This document shows, piece by piece, positions 1-8,919 of a DNA stretch of 64,000 bases (positions are counted from its first letter, which is position 1; each line of letters opens with the position of its first letter). The position numbers were made by a program, and so were the translations under genes. The notes beneath the pieces were generated by a model, which worked only from the letters and a program-made list of their open reading frames with translations, was not told where the DNA came from and did no database searches. The stretch is taken from the NCBI GenBank assembly GCA_963837025.1, contig CAWILT010000002.1:186001-250000 (forward strand). Reading direction: 5' to 3'. Source of the DNA: JALZUV01 sp963837025 (GTDB taxonomy: Bacteria; Pseudomonadota; Alphaproteobacteria; Rickettsiales; JALZUV01).

Positions 1-1167
1 CTAACGGGTGAAGTGGGCTGGTTAATTGAACGCTGGGAGGACGAGCCAGATGCGCAGGCGCGCCAATTATTAGCAGACCAAGCCAGTTACAATTATGGTT
101 TACAGATTACTGATTTACCAGAAAAGATAGAGCCTCCTACTTTAGAAGAGTCACAAGAACTGGAATTTCCACTTTTTGAAAAAGGACTGCGATCAAGAGC
201 CAAGCGTAGATTTTGGCTTCAAAATAGTGCTGATGAGAGTAAATTTCATATTATGGTACCCTCATCGCAAGGCACTATCCAAATTACATCGCCAAGAAAG
301 CGGCTTGCAACCTCTACCACGTTTATTTTCACCGCGTGGATGATGGGTTCGGCATTAGTGCTTATCTGGGTGGCCATATTGTTTTTGCGTAATCAAATTC
401 GTCCAATCATTCAGCTCTCTAGCGCGGCAGAGAAATTTGGGCGGGGTCAAGAGGTTGAGAATTTTAAACCTTCAGGTGCCAGTGAAGTGCGCCAAGCCGC
501 GCGTGCATTTATTGATATGCGTGGCCGTATTCGGCGACAGGTAGAAAGCCGAACCGCGATGCTAGCAGGCATTAGCCACGATTTGCGCACGCCATTAACG
601 CGTATGCGACTAGAACTTGAAATGTTGCCGCAAACCATTGGTCTTGCCGATTTACGCCAAGATATGGATGATATGGAGCGTATGGTAAACTCTTATCTTA
701 ATTTTGCGAGTGGCGAAGGCAGCGAGGCGGCATTAACAATGCCTATATCGGAGCTAATTGAACAAGCGGTTGAGCCTTATTTAAGAAAAAATGGCGCTCA
801 ACTTCACGTTGGCGAAATGCCCAACCAAGCAATCATGGTAAAGCCACATGCAATGGTGCGCGTGTTGCGTAATTTAATCGATAATGCCTTGCGCTATGGC
901 GATTACTGCTGGATTAACGTAAAACTAAATCGAAAAAACTGTAAAATTATGATTGATGACAATGGCATTGGTATTGATGCAGCAGACCGGGAAGAGGTAT
1001 TTGGCGCATTCAAACGCCTTGAAGAGTCGCGTAATTTAGAGACAGGTGGCGCAGGCTTGGGTTTAACTATTGTTCGCGACATTGTGCAATCGCATGGGGG
1101 TGTTGTGGAGCTTGAACATTCACCATATGAAACAGGTTTGCGCGTAGTTATAAGTTTGCCTTTATAA
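1..1167 (+). CDS. EnvZ-like sensor histidine kinase (5' partial)
   Basis: Inner-membrane two-component sensor kinase. The frame is open from base 1, so the true start lies upstream; a GTG at 13 is only the first visible candidate. Counting from that GTG: end of a periplasmic sensor region, a membrane helix at about 101-125, a HAMP linker, then a dimerisation/phosphoacceptor domain with His189 in GISHDLRTPLTRMRLE. A HATPase_c domain follows, with N-box NLIDNALRYG, G1 DDNGIGID and G2 GGAGLGLTIV. The HDLRTPLTR phosphoacceptor box is typical of the EnvZ/OmpR osmosensor group. The partner regulator would be expected just upstream, outside the window. The signal sensed cannot be read from the sequence. 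The gene ends directly in a bidirectional terminator shared with the convergent phasin gene. Confidence 0.9.
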   Translation, partial: LTGEVGWLIERWEDEPDAQARQLLADQASYNYGLQITDLPEKIEPPTLEESQELEFPLFEKGLRSRAKRRFWLQNSADESKFHIMVPSSQGTIQITSPRKRLATSTTFIFTAWMMGSALVLIWVAILFLRNQIRPIIQLSSAAEKFGRGQEVENFKPSGASEVRQAARAFIDMRGRIRRQVESRTAMLAGISHDLRTPLTRMRLELEMLPQTIGLADLRQDMDDMERMVNSYLNFASGEGSEAALTMPISELIEQAVEPYLRKNGAQLHVGEMPNQAIMVKPHAMVRVLRNLIDNALRYGDYCWINVKLNRKNCKIMIDDNGIGIDAADREEVFGAFKRLEESRNLETGGAGLGLTIVRDIVQSHGGVVELEHSPYETGLRVVISLPL

Positions 1168-1199
1168 AAAAAGGGCGCATCATGATGAGCGCCCCTTTT
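1166..1199. terminator. Bidirectional rho-independent terminator
   Basis: Stem GGGCGC/GCGCCC (1173-1178 with 1189-1194) is flanked by a run of A on the left and of T on the right, so it can stop transcription of both the convergent kinase gene and the phasin gene. Confidence 0.8.
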
Positions 1200-1220
1200 C
1201 ATTTAATTTAATAAAGGTAA

Positions 1221-1625
1221 CTAAGCGGCTTTTTTAGCCATTTTCTTCACTTCTTCAGCAGTGCTATCAATATGTTTGTTGATTTTTTCTAACGTTTTGA
1301 AATGTGTTTGCGTTGAAAGCTCGGTTAATTCACGTGCTTGCTTGGTGTAATTAGCAGTCGATTTTTTAACGAAATCAGTTTGTTTAGCAGTGTTTTGTTC
1401 AGGCGTTGATGTTGAAAATACTTCACGCGTTGCTTCTAGAGCATCTTCAAAATTCTTTTGCGCATATTCACCTGATTTGCGAGCAATCTCTTGCATAGAA
1501 TCGCTGTAGCTTTGGATATTGGCGGTGAAAAGCTCAATATTTCTTTTTTGTAGCTCACTAAATTTTGTATTATCGAATTCAGGTAATTTATAAGACTGAA
1601 ATAATTTGTTAAATGATTCAAACAT
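1221..1625 (-). CDS. Phasin family protein
   Basis: Small (134 aa) helical protein that in the phasin family coats polyhydroxyalkanoate granules. It begins MFESFNKLFQSYKLPEF and contains the family core (KRNIELFTANIQSYSDSMQE, then YAQKNFEDALEATREVF), followed by an amphipathic Lys/Thr-rich helix ending in KKMAKKAA. I chose the ATG at 1625 because GGAGAA lies 5 bases upstream and the first residues match family starts; the frame stays open for 43 more codons without such a signal. It lies divergent from hemF. No PHA synthase is in the window, so granule formation is inferred from family membership only. Confidence 0.85.
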   Translation of the reverse strand: MFESFNKLFQSYKLPEFDNTKFSELQKRNIELFTANIQSYSDSMQEIARKSGEYAQKNFEDALEATREVFSTSTPEQNTAKQTDFVKKSTANYTKQARELTELSTQTHFKTLEKINKHIDSTAEEVKKMAKKAA

Positions 1626-1748
1626 GGGGTTCTCCTTAGGCTTTATAAAATAGCTATAGCATGGTGCAGTGCACAATGAAAGCGGTTTTTTGTGCGCTGC
1701 ACCATAATTAGACGTTGCGAGCCGAGGTAAAAACGATAAAACGCTATC

Positions 1749-2591
1749 ATGCAATTAGAAGAAAAAAAGCAGTTAGCAACGGCATGGTTTCGTGAGTTAC
1801 GCGATAGAATATGCAGCAAATTTGAGCACATTGAACATAATAATGGCCATAAAAGCAGTTTTAATCGTGAATCTTGGTTAAAAGAAGCGCACGAAATGAC
1901 ACAAGGCGGTGGTGAAATAGCGCTGATGCAAGGCAGCATATTTGAAAAAGTGGGTGTAAATATTTCGGTGGTGCATGGCACATTTACGGAGAAGTTTCAA
2001 AAAGAAATGCCGCAAGCGCAAGATGATCCACGTTTTTGGGCCGCTGGTATTTCACTGGTTTCGCATATGCATTCGCCCCATGTGCCAACCGTTCATATGA
2101 ACACACGCATGATTATTACCGGCGACGCTAATGTGTGGTTTGGCGGTGGCGCTGATTTAACGCCTTGCCTGCCAAATGCACATGATGAGGCATTCTTTCA
2201 TCAGCAGCTTAAAATCTGCTGTGACCGACATGGCGCTGATTATTATGATAAATTTAAGCAATGGTGCGATGAATATTTCTATTTGCCTCACCGTAACGAA
2301 GCGCGCGGCATAGGTGGCATTTTTTATGATTATCTAAAGAATGATTGGCAAAAAGATTTTGCGTTTACGCAAGATGTAGGCGAGACTTTTCTCAATACTT
2401 ACTGCCCGATTGTTGAGTCGAACCTCGCTAAGAAATGGACACTTGAAGAAAAAGACACTCAACTTTATAAACGCGGTCGTTATGTGGAGTTTAATCTTTT
2501 ACATGATCGCGGAACTCGTTTCGGGATTATGACCAATGGCAATACGGATGCTATTTTAATGTCGATGCCACCACACGCCAAATGGAAATAG
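1749..2591 (+). CDS. hemF: Oxygen-dependent coproporphyrinogen III oxidase
   Basis: Cytosolic haem-biosynthesis enzyme that uses O2 to decarboxylate coproporphyrinogen III to protoporphyrinogen IX. At 280 aa it is close to the usual bacterial HemF length. Family blocks visible are VSHMHSPHVPTVHMNTR, WFGGGADLTPC, YYDKFKQWCDEYFYLPHR, RGIGGIFYDY and the C-terminal GRYVEFNLLHDRGTRFG. The His residues of HMHSPHVPTVHMN match the conserved histidines of the family. Its presence indicates oxygen-dependent haem synthesis. It stands alone, divergent from the phasin gene and convergent with nhaB. Confidence 0.95.
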   Translation: MQLEEKKQLATAWFRELRDRICSKFEHIEHNNGHKSSFNRESWLKEAHEMTQGGGEIALMQGSIFEKVGVNISVVHGTFTEKFQKEMPQAQDDPRFWAAGISLVSHMHSPHVPTVHMNTRMIITGDANVWFGGGADLTPCLPNAHDEAFFHQQLKICCDRHGADYYDKFKQWCDEYFYLPHRNEARGIGGIFYDYLKNDWQKDFAFTQDVGETFLNTYCPIVESNLAKKWTLEEKDTQLYKRGRYVEFNLLHDRGTRFGIMTNGNTDAILMSMPPHAKWK

Positions 2592-2666
2592 CCCAACCAG
2601 AGTAGTACCAATAAGAGTTATAATCGCTTAAAACACACTCACGATAAAGCTATAAGAGCCTTCAAA

Positions 2667-2683
2667 TAGCTGTTCAACAGCTA
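2667..2683. repeat. Perfect inverted repeat between hemF and nhaB
   Basis: TAGCTGTT-C-AACAGCTA forms an 8-bp stem around one base, just after the nhaB stop on its strand and 76 bp after the hemF stop. There is no T-run, so it is not a classical terminator; it may be a weak terminator or a binding site. Confidence 0.35.
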
Positions 2684-2686
2684 CCA

Positions 2687-4303
2687 TCAATGCTCACCTA
2701 GCAATTTGCGTTTTTCGCTACAGACTGTGCATTCGGGGATCATCGTTGCGTCCTGCACATGATGGTTAATCAATCCCAACTCATAAAAATGATTGGTAAG
2801 TGGTTCAAGCTCGCTAACAACCAAGAAAAATCCGGCGAGGGATAAAATGATGGTATAGGGCAACGCCATACCCACCATGCGTAAATAGGATAAACGAATG
2901 AGCGGCGCTAGCGCTGAGGTTAACATGAACAAAAATGCAGCTTGCCCATTCGGCGTTGCAATCGAGGGAATATTGGTTCCTGTATTAATCGCAACGGCCA
3001 TAAGGTCGAATGTGTCACGGTCAATTAATCCAGAATCGAGTGCATTTTTAATTTCCGTTACATAAACGGTGGCTACAAACACATTATCACTGATGGCTGA
3101 TAAGAATCCGTTAGCAACATAGAATGCTGCGATACGGTCTGAGCCTTCCATTGCGAGTACTTGGCGAATGATTCCGCCGAATAAATTTTGATCGTTAATC
3201 ACGGCAACGACGGAAAAGAATACGACCAACAGTGCCGTAAAGGGTAACGCCTCTTCAAACGCTTTACCAATTTGATGTTCTTCCACTACACCCGTAAATG
3301 CGGTGAGCAATACAATAATGGAAAGCCCGATTAACCCCACTTCAGCCAGATGGAAGATTAAACCAATAATAAGCCAAATAGCGATAAGCCCTTGAACCCA
3401 GAGTTTCGCTTTGTCGCCACTGCTGCGCTTAGTGGCTTGTTCGTTATCATAATCTTTTAAAATTTGCAGAACACTTTCAGGAATTTTAGTGCCATAGCCA
3501 AAGATTCTAAATTTCTCTAATAGAAAACAGGTGGTTAGCCCCACAAATAAGATGGGCATGGTGATAGGTGCCATACGAAAGAAAAATTCTATAAAGCCCC
3601 ATGAAGCGACATTGGCAATGAGCAGATTTTGAGGCTCTCCCACCAATGTACATACTCCGCCCAGCGCGGTTCCAATCAAGGCATGCATAACTAAGCTACG
3701 TAGAAAGGCACGGAATTGTTCAAGATCATTCACACAATCTTCTTTAATGTTTTCATCATTACGGCTGTCATGCGCTTTGTTTTTGGGAAGACTTGAGACC
3801 ACACGGTGATACACCATGAAGAAACCTGAAAACACAGCAATGATTACGGCAGTTACCGTCAACGCATCGAGAAAAGCGGATAAAACAGCTGATAATAAAC
3901 AGAAAATTAAAGCTAAAAGAGGCTTGATTCTTACTTTAACCAATACTTTAGTAAAGATGAGTAACAGTAAGTCTTTCATGAAATAAATGCCGGCAACCAT
4001 GAAGATTAAAAGCAAGATTACGCTTAAACCATGCTGCACTTCATAATAAACGGTATCGACTGAGCTTAAGCCAATAAAAATGGCTTCTAACGCTAATAAT
4101 CCGCCCGGTTGTAGGGGGTAACATTTTAATGCCATAGCGAGGGTGAAAATAAACTGGGCAACCAACATCCAGCCCACAATAAAACCGCCCTGCTCGGCGC
4201 CCAAAATGGCGTAGGCGATAGGATTGAGAATTAAAAAGCCAAGAATGGTTAGCTTATACCATTGTGGAGAATTGCCTAAGAAATTGCGAAATACATGAAT
4301 CAT
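2687..4303 (-). CDS. nhaB: Na+/H+ antiporter NhaB
   Basis: Inner-membrane antiporter that exports Na+ in exchange for H+. The start at 4303 gives 538 aa, opening MIHVFRNFLGNSPQWYK, which aligns with the known NhaB N terminus (RNFLGQSPDWYK in E. coli). Hallmarks include FIFTLAMALKCYPLQPGGLL, MVAGIYFMKDLLL, LSAFLDALTVTAV, GEPQNLLIANV and AINTGTNIPSIATPNGQ, within about a dozen hydrophobic segments. The frame stays open upstream to 4522, but that extension would overlap the divergent DUF484 gene and has no family similarity. Together with a PomAB-like motor it hints at Na+-based bioenergetics. Confidence 0.93.
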   Translation of the reverse strand: MIHVFRNFLGNSPQWYKLTILGFLILNPIAYAILGAEQGGFIVGWMLVAQFIFTLAMALKCYPLQPGGLLALEAIFIGLSSVDTVYYEVQHGLSVILLLIFMVAGIYFMKDLLLLIFTKVLVKVRIKPLLALIFCLLSAVLSAFLDALTVTAVIIAVFSGFFMVYHRVVSSLPKNKAHDSRNDENIKEDCVNDLEQFRAFLRSLVMHALIGTALGGVCTLVGEPQNLLIANVASWGFIEFFFRMAPITMPILFVGLTTCFLLEKFRIFGYGTKIPESVLQILKDYDNEQATKRSSGDKAKLWVQGLIAIWLIIGLIFHLAEVGLIGLSIIVLLTAFTGVVEEHQIGKAFEEALPFTALLVVFFSVVAVINDQNLFGGIIRQVLAMEGSDRIAAFYVANGFLSAISDNVFVATVYVTEIKNALDSGLIDRDTFDLMAVAINTGTNIPSIATPNGQAAFLFMLTSALAPLIRLSYLRMVGMALPYTIILSLAGFFLVVSELEPLTNHFYELGLINHHVQDATMIPECTVCSEKRKLLGEH

Positions 4304-4407
4304 GCCCTTTATATGGCGATTTTGGCACCACCTGTAAATGGTTTTCATCAAAAGCGCGGCTTGCTTTAACTCTGATTGTGTAGGAATGGCAGAATCACTA
4401 TAATGGA

Positions 4408-5163
4408 ATGATGGTAAAAAACCCTGAACTTCCTTTTGCAGATGATCTGAATGCAAACCAAGTGGCCGATTGGCTAGTGATGCATCCTGAATTTTTAACC
4501 GAGAATACGCATATTCTTGCACAGCTTACACCACCTCACATGCAATCGGGTAATAATGTGGAGGATTTTCAACGCCATATGCTAACGCGCCTTCAGGCTC
4601 GTCAACAAGAATTAAAAGATGATTTGGAAGAGCTGATAGGGGTTACGCGCGATAATATTGAAACGCAACAACAGGTGAATAAGGCCATCATCGCGCTCAT
4701 GCGGGTAAATAACCTGCAACAATTTTTACAAACGCTAACCGATGATTTTACTAACCTATTTAAAGTGGACGTGGTGCGATTGGTGATTGAAACGCCTCTA
4801 GTCGATCATTATGACACACAATTTAGCGAGACCAGTTACTCAGGAATAGGAGTGTTACCGCCGCAAGGCGTTGATGCGGCTTTAGGAATGGGGCAGCCAA
4901 GTATTGCCATCGTTGAAACGCGCGATTTGTTTCCTGAAAGTTGTAAGTTAGTATTTGATGCTTGTACGGGTTTAATTCGGTCGTTCATTCTGCTGCGAAT
5001 TACCTTACCGCAAAGCAAACGACAGGGCATTTTAGCCTTTGGCGTGCGTCATGCAGGCCGATTCCATTCAGGCCAAAACGATCAATTATTACGCTTTTTA
5101 GCTGAAATTGTAGCATTGCGCTTAGAACCACTCTTGCACCGCGAAGGATTAGATGAGTTCTAA
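4408..5163 (+). CDS. DUF484 family protein
   Basis: Cytosolic protein of 251 aa of the DUF484 family, whose biochemical function is unknown. It shows the family N terminus (ADWLVMHPEFL), a heptad-like region (HMLTRLQARQQELKDDLEEL) and a GAF-like C-terminal half. The gene overlaps xerC by 11 bases, and DUF484 genes sit directly before xerC in many proteobacteria, so the pair is probably co-translated. A start one codon later (4411) is equally possible. Confidence 0.85.
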   Translation: MMVKNPELPFADDLNANQVADWLVMHPEFLTENTHILAQLTPPHMQSGNNVEDFQRHMLTRLQARQQELKDDLEELIGVTRDNIETQQQVNKAIIALMRVNNLQQFLQTLTDDFTNLFKVDVVRLVIETPLVDHYDTQFSETSYSGIGVLPPQGVDAALGMGQPSIAIVETRDLFPESCKLVFDACTGLIRSFILLRITLPQSKRQGILAFGVRHAGRFHSGQNDQLLRFLAEIVALRLEPLLHREGLDEF

Positions 5164-6043
5164 TGCGTCTAATTTAACGGATGAGTTTTTGGATGCGTTA
5201 CGCACTCAGCGCGGTTATTCGAATCATACTATCTTGGCTTACCGCAATGATTTAAATCATTTTGAAAATTATGTTGGCCAAACGCTTGATGTTAAGGTGC
5301 TGAACAATCAAACCATAGCTGACTTTCGAGGCTGGTTATCCGCACGTATGGCTGAAGGCAAATCAGCGCGCAGCAATAGTCGTGCGTTAAGCAGTTTGCG
5401 TAGTTTTTATCGATTTGCTAAAAGTGAAAATACGGCCATTACACGTATTCGAAGCCCCAAAAAGCCAAAATTATTGCCTAAACCCGTTAATATTATGCAA
5501 TCGATGCAATCGATGGAAACCATTGCCTTATTACAAGATGAGCCTTGGTTAGGGCTGCGTGATGAGGCGCTGCTCGGCTTACTCTATGGCAGCGGTTTAC
5601 GCATTAGCGAGGCATTATCTCTTAAACGCACCGATGTGATAGCAAATACCGATTGGCTTCGCATTCGTGGTAAAGGTAATAAAGAGCGGCTTGTGCCCCT
5701 TTTGCCCATAGTGCGCGATGCGATAATCGCCTATGAAGCGGCGATTCCCTATGTGAAACTATCCGATAGCTCCTTATTTTTAGGCAAGCAAGGCAAAGCG
5801 CTACAAGCACCTGTATTTCGACTTCAATTACAAAAGCTTAGACGACAAATTGGCTTGCCTGAATCGGCCACGCCCCACGCCTTTCGGCATAGTTTTGCGA
5901 CGCATTTATTATCCGATGGGGTGGATTTGCGTACCATTCAAGAGTTGCTCGGCCATGCGAGCTTGGCCGCCACCCAGCATTATATCGCGGTGGATACCAC
6001 ACGATTGTTAGAAGGCTACCGCGCTGCCTTCACCAAAATTTAG
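5153..6043 (+). CDS. xerC: Tyrosine recombinase XerC/XerD
   Basis: Site-specific recombinase that resolves chromosome dimers at dif, normally with its paralogue and FtsK. Its 296 aa match the family. There is an N-terminal SAM-like core-binding domain (residues 8-95) and a catalytic domain with all active residues: Arg150 (GSGLRISEAL), Lys174 (RGKGNKERLVPL), His242-x-x-Arg245 (PHAFRHSFATHLL), His268 (LGHASLAATQHY) and Tyr277. Position after DUF484 favours XerC over XerD. No dif site was recognised here. It ends in a terminator shared with the convergent lipoprotein gene. Confidence 0.92.
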   Translation: MSSNASNLTDEFLDALRTQRGYSNHTILAYRNDLNHFENYVGQTLDVKVLNNQTIADFRGWLSARMAEGKSARSNSRALSSLRSFYRFAKSENTAITRIRSPKKPKLLPKPVNIMQSMQSMETIALLQDEPWLGLRDEALLGLLYGSGLRISEALSLKRTDVIANTDWLRIRGKGNKERLVPLLPIVRDAIIAYEAAIPYVKLSDSSLFLGKQGKALQAPVFRLQLQKLRRQIGLPESATPHAFRHSFATHLLSDGVDLRTIQELLGHASLAATQHYIAVDTTRLLEGYRAAFTKI

Positions 6044-6049
6044 ACAAAG

Positions 6050-6085
6050 AAAAACCGTCATCCCCCACAGGGAATAACGGTTTTT
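6050..6085. terminator. Bidirectional terminator after xerC
   Basis: AAAAACCGT and ACGGTTTTT pair around an inner ATCCC/GGGAT stem. A and T tracts on the two sides serve both xerC and the convergent lipoprotein gene. Confidence 0.8.
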
Positions 6086-6108
6086 CGAAAACATTCTTAA
6101 ACGATGAC

Positions 6109-7101
6109 TTACTGACCGGTGATGGTCAGGTCGCCATTAGCGCCAGTTACCACCCGAAGGTGATAAGTAGCCACTCCGCTAGAGGTAACTAAGGTGACAG
6201 GGCGCGTGAGCGCATTGCCTTCGTGTATCACCTCATCGAAATCGCCAGTTGCTTGCGCACTGAAGATTCCAACTCTGCCATCTAGCGTTGCTCCGATTAC
6301 GACAGGTTGGCTTACGCCCTCCTTTTCGTATTTTAACGGTGTAGCGCCGCCACGCCCCTTCACCGCTTGCGGTAGGTTGTGGAAAATCCCCAGACTGATA
6401 TCTGGGGCAAGCGTCAAACTGCCGCGACCTACTCCAATTGACTGGTATGCCAACTGGATGAAGTCGTCGTTAGCCGTGCGGTCTTGCATTGCTTCTGCAT
6501 CCGCACAGATGTCCCGAAGGACTTCTGGCTCCCAGCGCGTAAACTCCATGATGAAGTTTTCGCGGCTTGAGTATTTTACGCTCCAAACCTTTGATCCCCG
6601 CGTTCCATCCGGAACAACGAAGTCGCTTGTTTGGCGCGTGCGGTCGCGCAGGCTGAACCAACGGTAGCTTTCGCTTGCGATGGCTGACCGATACAACACG
6701 CAAAGCGAGTCGTTTCGGCCAAAAAGCACACGTGCCGTCGTGTAGTTGCTCCCGCCACTGCCGTTTGAAGGGTCAGATTTGGGAAACCGTGCGTTAGCGA
6801 GCTCAGTGATGAGTTCGCCGTTGCGGGCTGCGGCATAAGCCTCAACTCCACCATAGGCAGATTTGACGCCTACGAGCTGTGCTCCCGGAAAGTTGACACG
6901 AATAAATTCGCGTGCAATCTGGGATGTAGTAGATGTGTCAGCAGAAACATCAATCAAAGCGATTGAAGTTTGCGCGTCAACGTCCTGCCCAAGAAACTCG
7001 TAAACGAGCATTTCGTCGACGCGAAGTTCGTTTTCCTTTTCGCAGGCCGTCAGGCTCAGCGCGATACACCCAAGGAAGAGGGCATAAAAAAAACTTCTCA
7101 T
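6109..7101 (-). CDS. Orphan lipoprotein of unknown function
   Basis: Predicted lipoprotein of 330 aa: a basic start, hydrophobic stretch and lipobox LSLTAC with Cys20. I do not recognise the mature part. It has no membrane helix, few cysteines, and is rich in Gly, Arg and Ser, with a C-terminal stretch (TYHLRVVTGANGDLTITGQ) that looks like beta strands. Base composition is richer in G+C than the genes on both sides, and the codons differ (more CGC, GTC, CTC in the coding sense), which suggests acquisition or a recent arrival. The upstream 222 bp (7102-7323) hold no gene I can support. Downstream it shares a terminator with xerC. Confidence 0.7.
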   Translation of the reverse strand: MRSFFYALFLGCIALSLTACEKENELRVDEMLVYEFLGQDVDAQTSIALIDVSADTSTTSQIAREFIRVNFPGAQLVGVKSAYGGVEAYAAARNGELITELANARFPKSDPSNGSGGSNYTTARVLFGRNDSLCVLYRSAIASESYRWFSLRDRTRQTSDFVVPDGTRGSKVWSVKYSSRENFIMEFTRWEPEVLRDICADAEAMQDRTANDDFIQLAYQSIGVGRGSLTLAPDISLGIFHNLPQAVKGRGGATPLKYEKEGVSQPVVIGATLDGRVGIFSAQATGDFDEVIHEGNALTRPVTLVTSSGVATYHLRVVTGANGDLTITGQ

Positions 7102-7323
7102 GGTATTGAGTTGTTTGTGGTGAAAAAAATGGATTCAAGAATGTATTAGTGCTTCTTTCCGATGACGTTAGTCAGTGGGGCAGAACCATAAAAGGTGTGG
7201 CTGAAAACAGAGTTCAGCAAAGCCGCTCAGATGAAAAAGATCAAATGAAAGAGGCAAAAATACTCTCAGAGTATAGTGCGTTCTATAGCCATTTTCGAAT
7301 GACAATTTGATGACAATGCAGGC

Positions 7324-7902
7324 TTAGCCAACCATGAGGCTTTGAATGCTGGGCAGTTTTAACATGCCATCAGCCAAACGCTCTGCCGGCCGGCGATCCA
7401 GATGATCGGAAATATGGCCGGCATAAAGTTGCAACTTCATAATATCAGCCGTTTCGCCCGCGCCATTATAAATATTCTTTTGCATGGTTTCAAACATGGC
7501 TTCTTTGCTAACCATCGCCGCTTCATAAGCATCTAATCGGCCATAAAGCGCTTCAGCCATCGCTTTAATGCGCCTCGGAACACCCGTATCGCCCACCCCA
7601 CTTTCGCGCATACCGCTATCGAGATGATCAAACATGCATTCAAATAAATGCTGGGTTACGGGGCGATAGGCAGGAATATAATTAACATCTTTTTGCATGC
7701 GCAAAACCCATAAAAAGATATGCAGTACCAGAATTTCAAACCGCCCATCGAGCGTGTTAGGTACGCCTGCCTTTTCATAAAACCACGGATCGCGTGCCTG
7801 TTCATGCAGCTCTTTATAGACAAATATTGCTTGTTTACGAAAATCGGGTAAAAAGAATTTCGATAACGTTTTAAAAAATGAAGCGATGGATGAGGTGAAC
7901 AT
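7324..7902 (-). CDS. Ubiquinol-cytochrome c chaperone (CBP3 family)
   Basis: A 192-aa protein of the ubiquinol-cytochrome c chaperone family, which assists assembly of the cytochrome bc1 complex. The family core is clear: ARDPWFYEKAGVPNTLDGRF, then EILVLHIFLWVLRM, FECMFDHLDSGMRESGVGD and KAMAEALYGRLDAYEAAM. I chose the ATG at 7902 (MFTSSIASFFKTL). The frame is open further upstream but would run through bamE. Its start codon shares two bases with the divergent bamE start, so each gene's promoter must lie inside the other gene. A functional bc1 complex is inferred. Confidence 0.85.
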   Translation of the reverse strand: MFTSSIASFFKTLSKFFLPDFRKQAIFVYKELHEQARDPWFYEKAGVPNTLDGRFEILVLHIFLWVLRMQKDVNYIPAYRPVTQHLFECMFDHLDSGMRESGVGDTGVPRRIKAMAEALYGRLDAYEAAMVSKEAMFETMQKNIYNGAGETADIMKLQLYAGHISDHLDRRPAERLADGMLKLPSIQSLMVG

Positions 7903-8350
7903 GAACAAGTTTTGGCAGAGTGTGGGGGTTGGGTCAATCCTGTTGCTGGCGCTGAGCTCATGCGATCCTAAAGTAGCGGAACGTGGCAAAACGGAACTAG
8001 CCGAGGCATCGGAAAAGATTGAAACGAATGTAACCACCCAAGCCGAAGTTATTCAAATTCTGGGCACTCCCTCTTCAAAAGGGCAATTTGGTGAAAAAGC
8101 ATGGTATTATGTGGCGCAGCGCAAAGAGGGCTTCGCGTTTTTCGCACCTGAAATTGTGGATAGCCAAGTGCTGCGCATCACTTTTGAAGGCGATGTAGTG
8201 GCATCTAAAACCAGTTATAATCAAGATGACATGGCTGATGTGAGCTTTTCAGACCGTAAAACGCCCACAGAAGGCCAAGAATTTGGCTTTTTTGAACAGT
8301 TAATCGGCAATATTGGTAAATTCAATAAACAACGAGATTCAGTACAATAG
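7901..8350 (+). CDS. bamE: Outer membrane assembly lipoprotein BamE/OmlA
   Basis: A 149-aa lipoprotein subunit of the beta-barrel assembly machinery on the periplasmic side of the outer membrane. The signal peptide ends in LALSSC with the acylated Cys at residue 21. The SmpA/OmlA core follows (TTQAEVIQILGTPSSKGQFG, then KAWYYVAQRKE). The start at 7901 is preferred over an in-frame ATG at 7886 because GAGG lies 5 bases before it and it gives a proper signal peptide. The TAG stop overlaps the GTG start of the cytochrome b561 gene by one base, implying coupling. Confidence 0.88.
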   Translation: MNKFWQSVGVGSILLLALSSCDPKVAERGKTELAEASEKIETNVTTQAEVIQILGTPSSKGQFGEKAWYYVAQRKEGFAFFAPEIVDSQVLRITFEGDVVASKTSYNQDDMADVSFSDRKTPTEGQEFGFFEQLIGNIGKFNKQRDSVQ

Positions 8351-8871
8351 TGCAAAAATATTCTAAAATCGCGATGGCTTTCCACTGGTTAAGCGCACTC
8401 ATTATCATTTGTTTGCTTATTATGGGTTTGATTATGGTGGAAATGCCTAAGCCCGATAAATATGTTTTTTACGGACTACATAAATCATTTGGCATGATTC
8501 TTTTAATTTTAGTTGCCGCGCGATTGCTATGGCGGCTATTTCATAAACCGCCGCCACTTAAAGCGCAAACACCGCGCTTTCAAAAGATAGTTTCAATCCT
8601 AACCCATTGGGCGCTCTATGGTTTAATGTTTTGGATGCCTTTAGCCGGGTGGGTTATGTCATCCGCTGGTGGGCATCCGGTAGCAATATTCGGTTTAGCA
8701 ATTGCACCGATTGTGGCACCCAATGCTGATTTAGGTCGTTTCGCTAACCAAATGCATGAGCTGGGCGCGTGGGTTCTTATCGGGTTGATAACCCTGCATA
8801 TTGCCGCAGCTTTTTACCATCAGTTCATCCAAAAAGATGGCCTAATGTGGCGGATGATACCAAAGAGATAA
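8350..8871 (+). CDS. Cytochrome b561 family protein
   Basis: Inner-membrane dihaem cytochrome b of 173 aa with four helices, of the CybB (b561) family that moves electrons from quinol or other donors. Haem-ligand candidates are His13 (AMAFHWLS), His44 (GLHKSFGM), the His of LTHWALYGL and those of LITLHIAAAFYHQ. It uses a GTG start overlapping the bamE stop by one base. Electron partner unknown. Confidence 0.85.
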   Translation: MQKYSKIAMAFHWLSALIIICLLIMGLIMVEMPKPDKYVFYGLHKSFGMILLILVAARLLWRLFHKPPPLKAQTPRFQKIVSILTHWALYGLMFWMPLAGWVMSSAGGHPVAIFGLAIAPIVAPNADLGRFANQMHELGAWVLIGLITLHIAAAFYHQFIQKDGLMWRMIPKR

Positions 8872-8919
8872 TCTGAGGCGTTAAATCTTTTGTAACTTAT
8901 TGCCTGTATACTCAACATT

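Noticed and set aside
1331..1336. CACGTG in the phasin gene, and another at 56276-56281 in flagellin, as parS cores
   Set aside because: The flanking GTTT/AAAC arms of parS are missing.
1626..1754. N-terminal extension of the phasin frame up to 1754
   Set aside because: The ATG at 1625 has a GGAGAA ribosome-binding site and family-like start; the extension has neither and overlaps the divergent hemF start.
4304..4522. Upstream extension of nhaB
   Set aside because: It would overlap the divergent DUF484 gene by 115 bp and has no NhaB similarity.
6194..6667. 157-codon plus-strand frame opposite the lipoprotein gene
   Set aside because: It lies wholly antisense to a gene with a proper signal peptide; long antisense frames are expected in its GC-richer DNA.
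7102..7323. A possible gene or attachment site in the 222-bp gap beside the higher-GC lipoprotein
   Set aside because: No reading frame with a credible start, no flanking direct repeats and no integrase or transposase remains were found.
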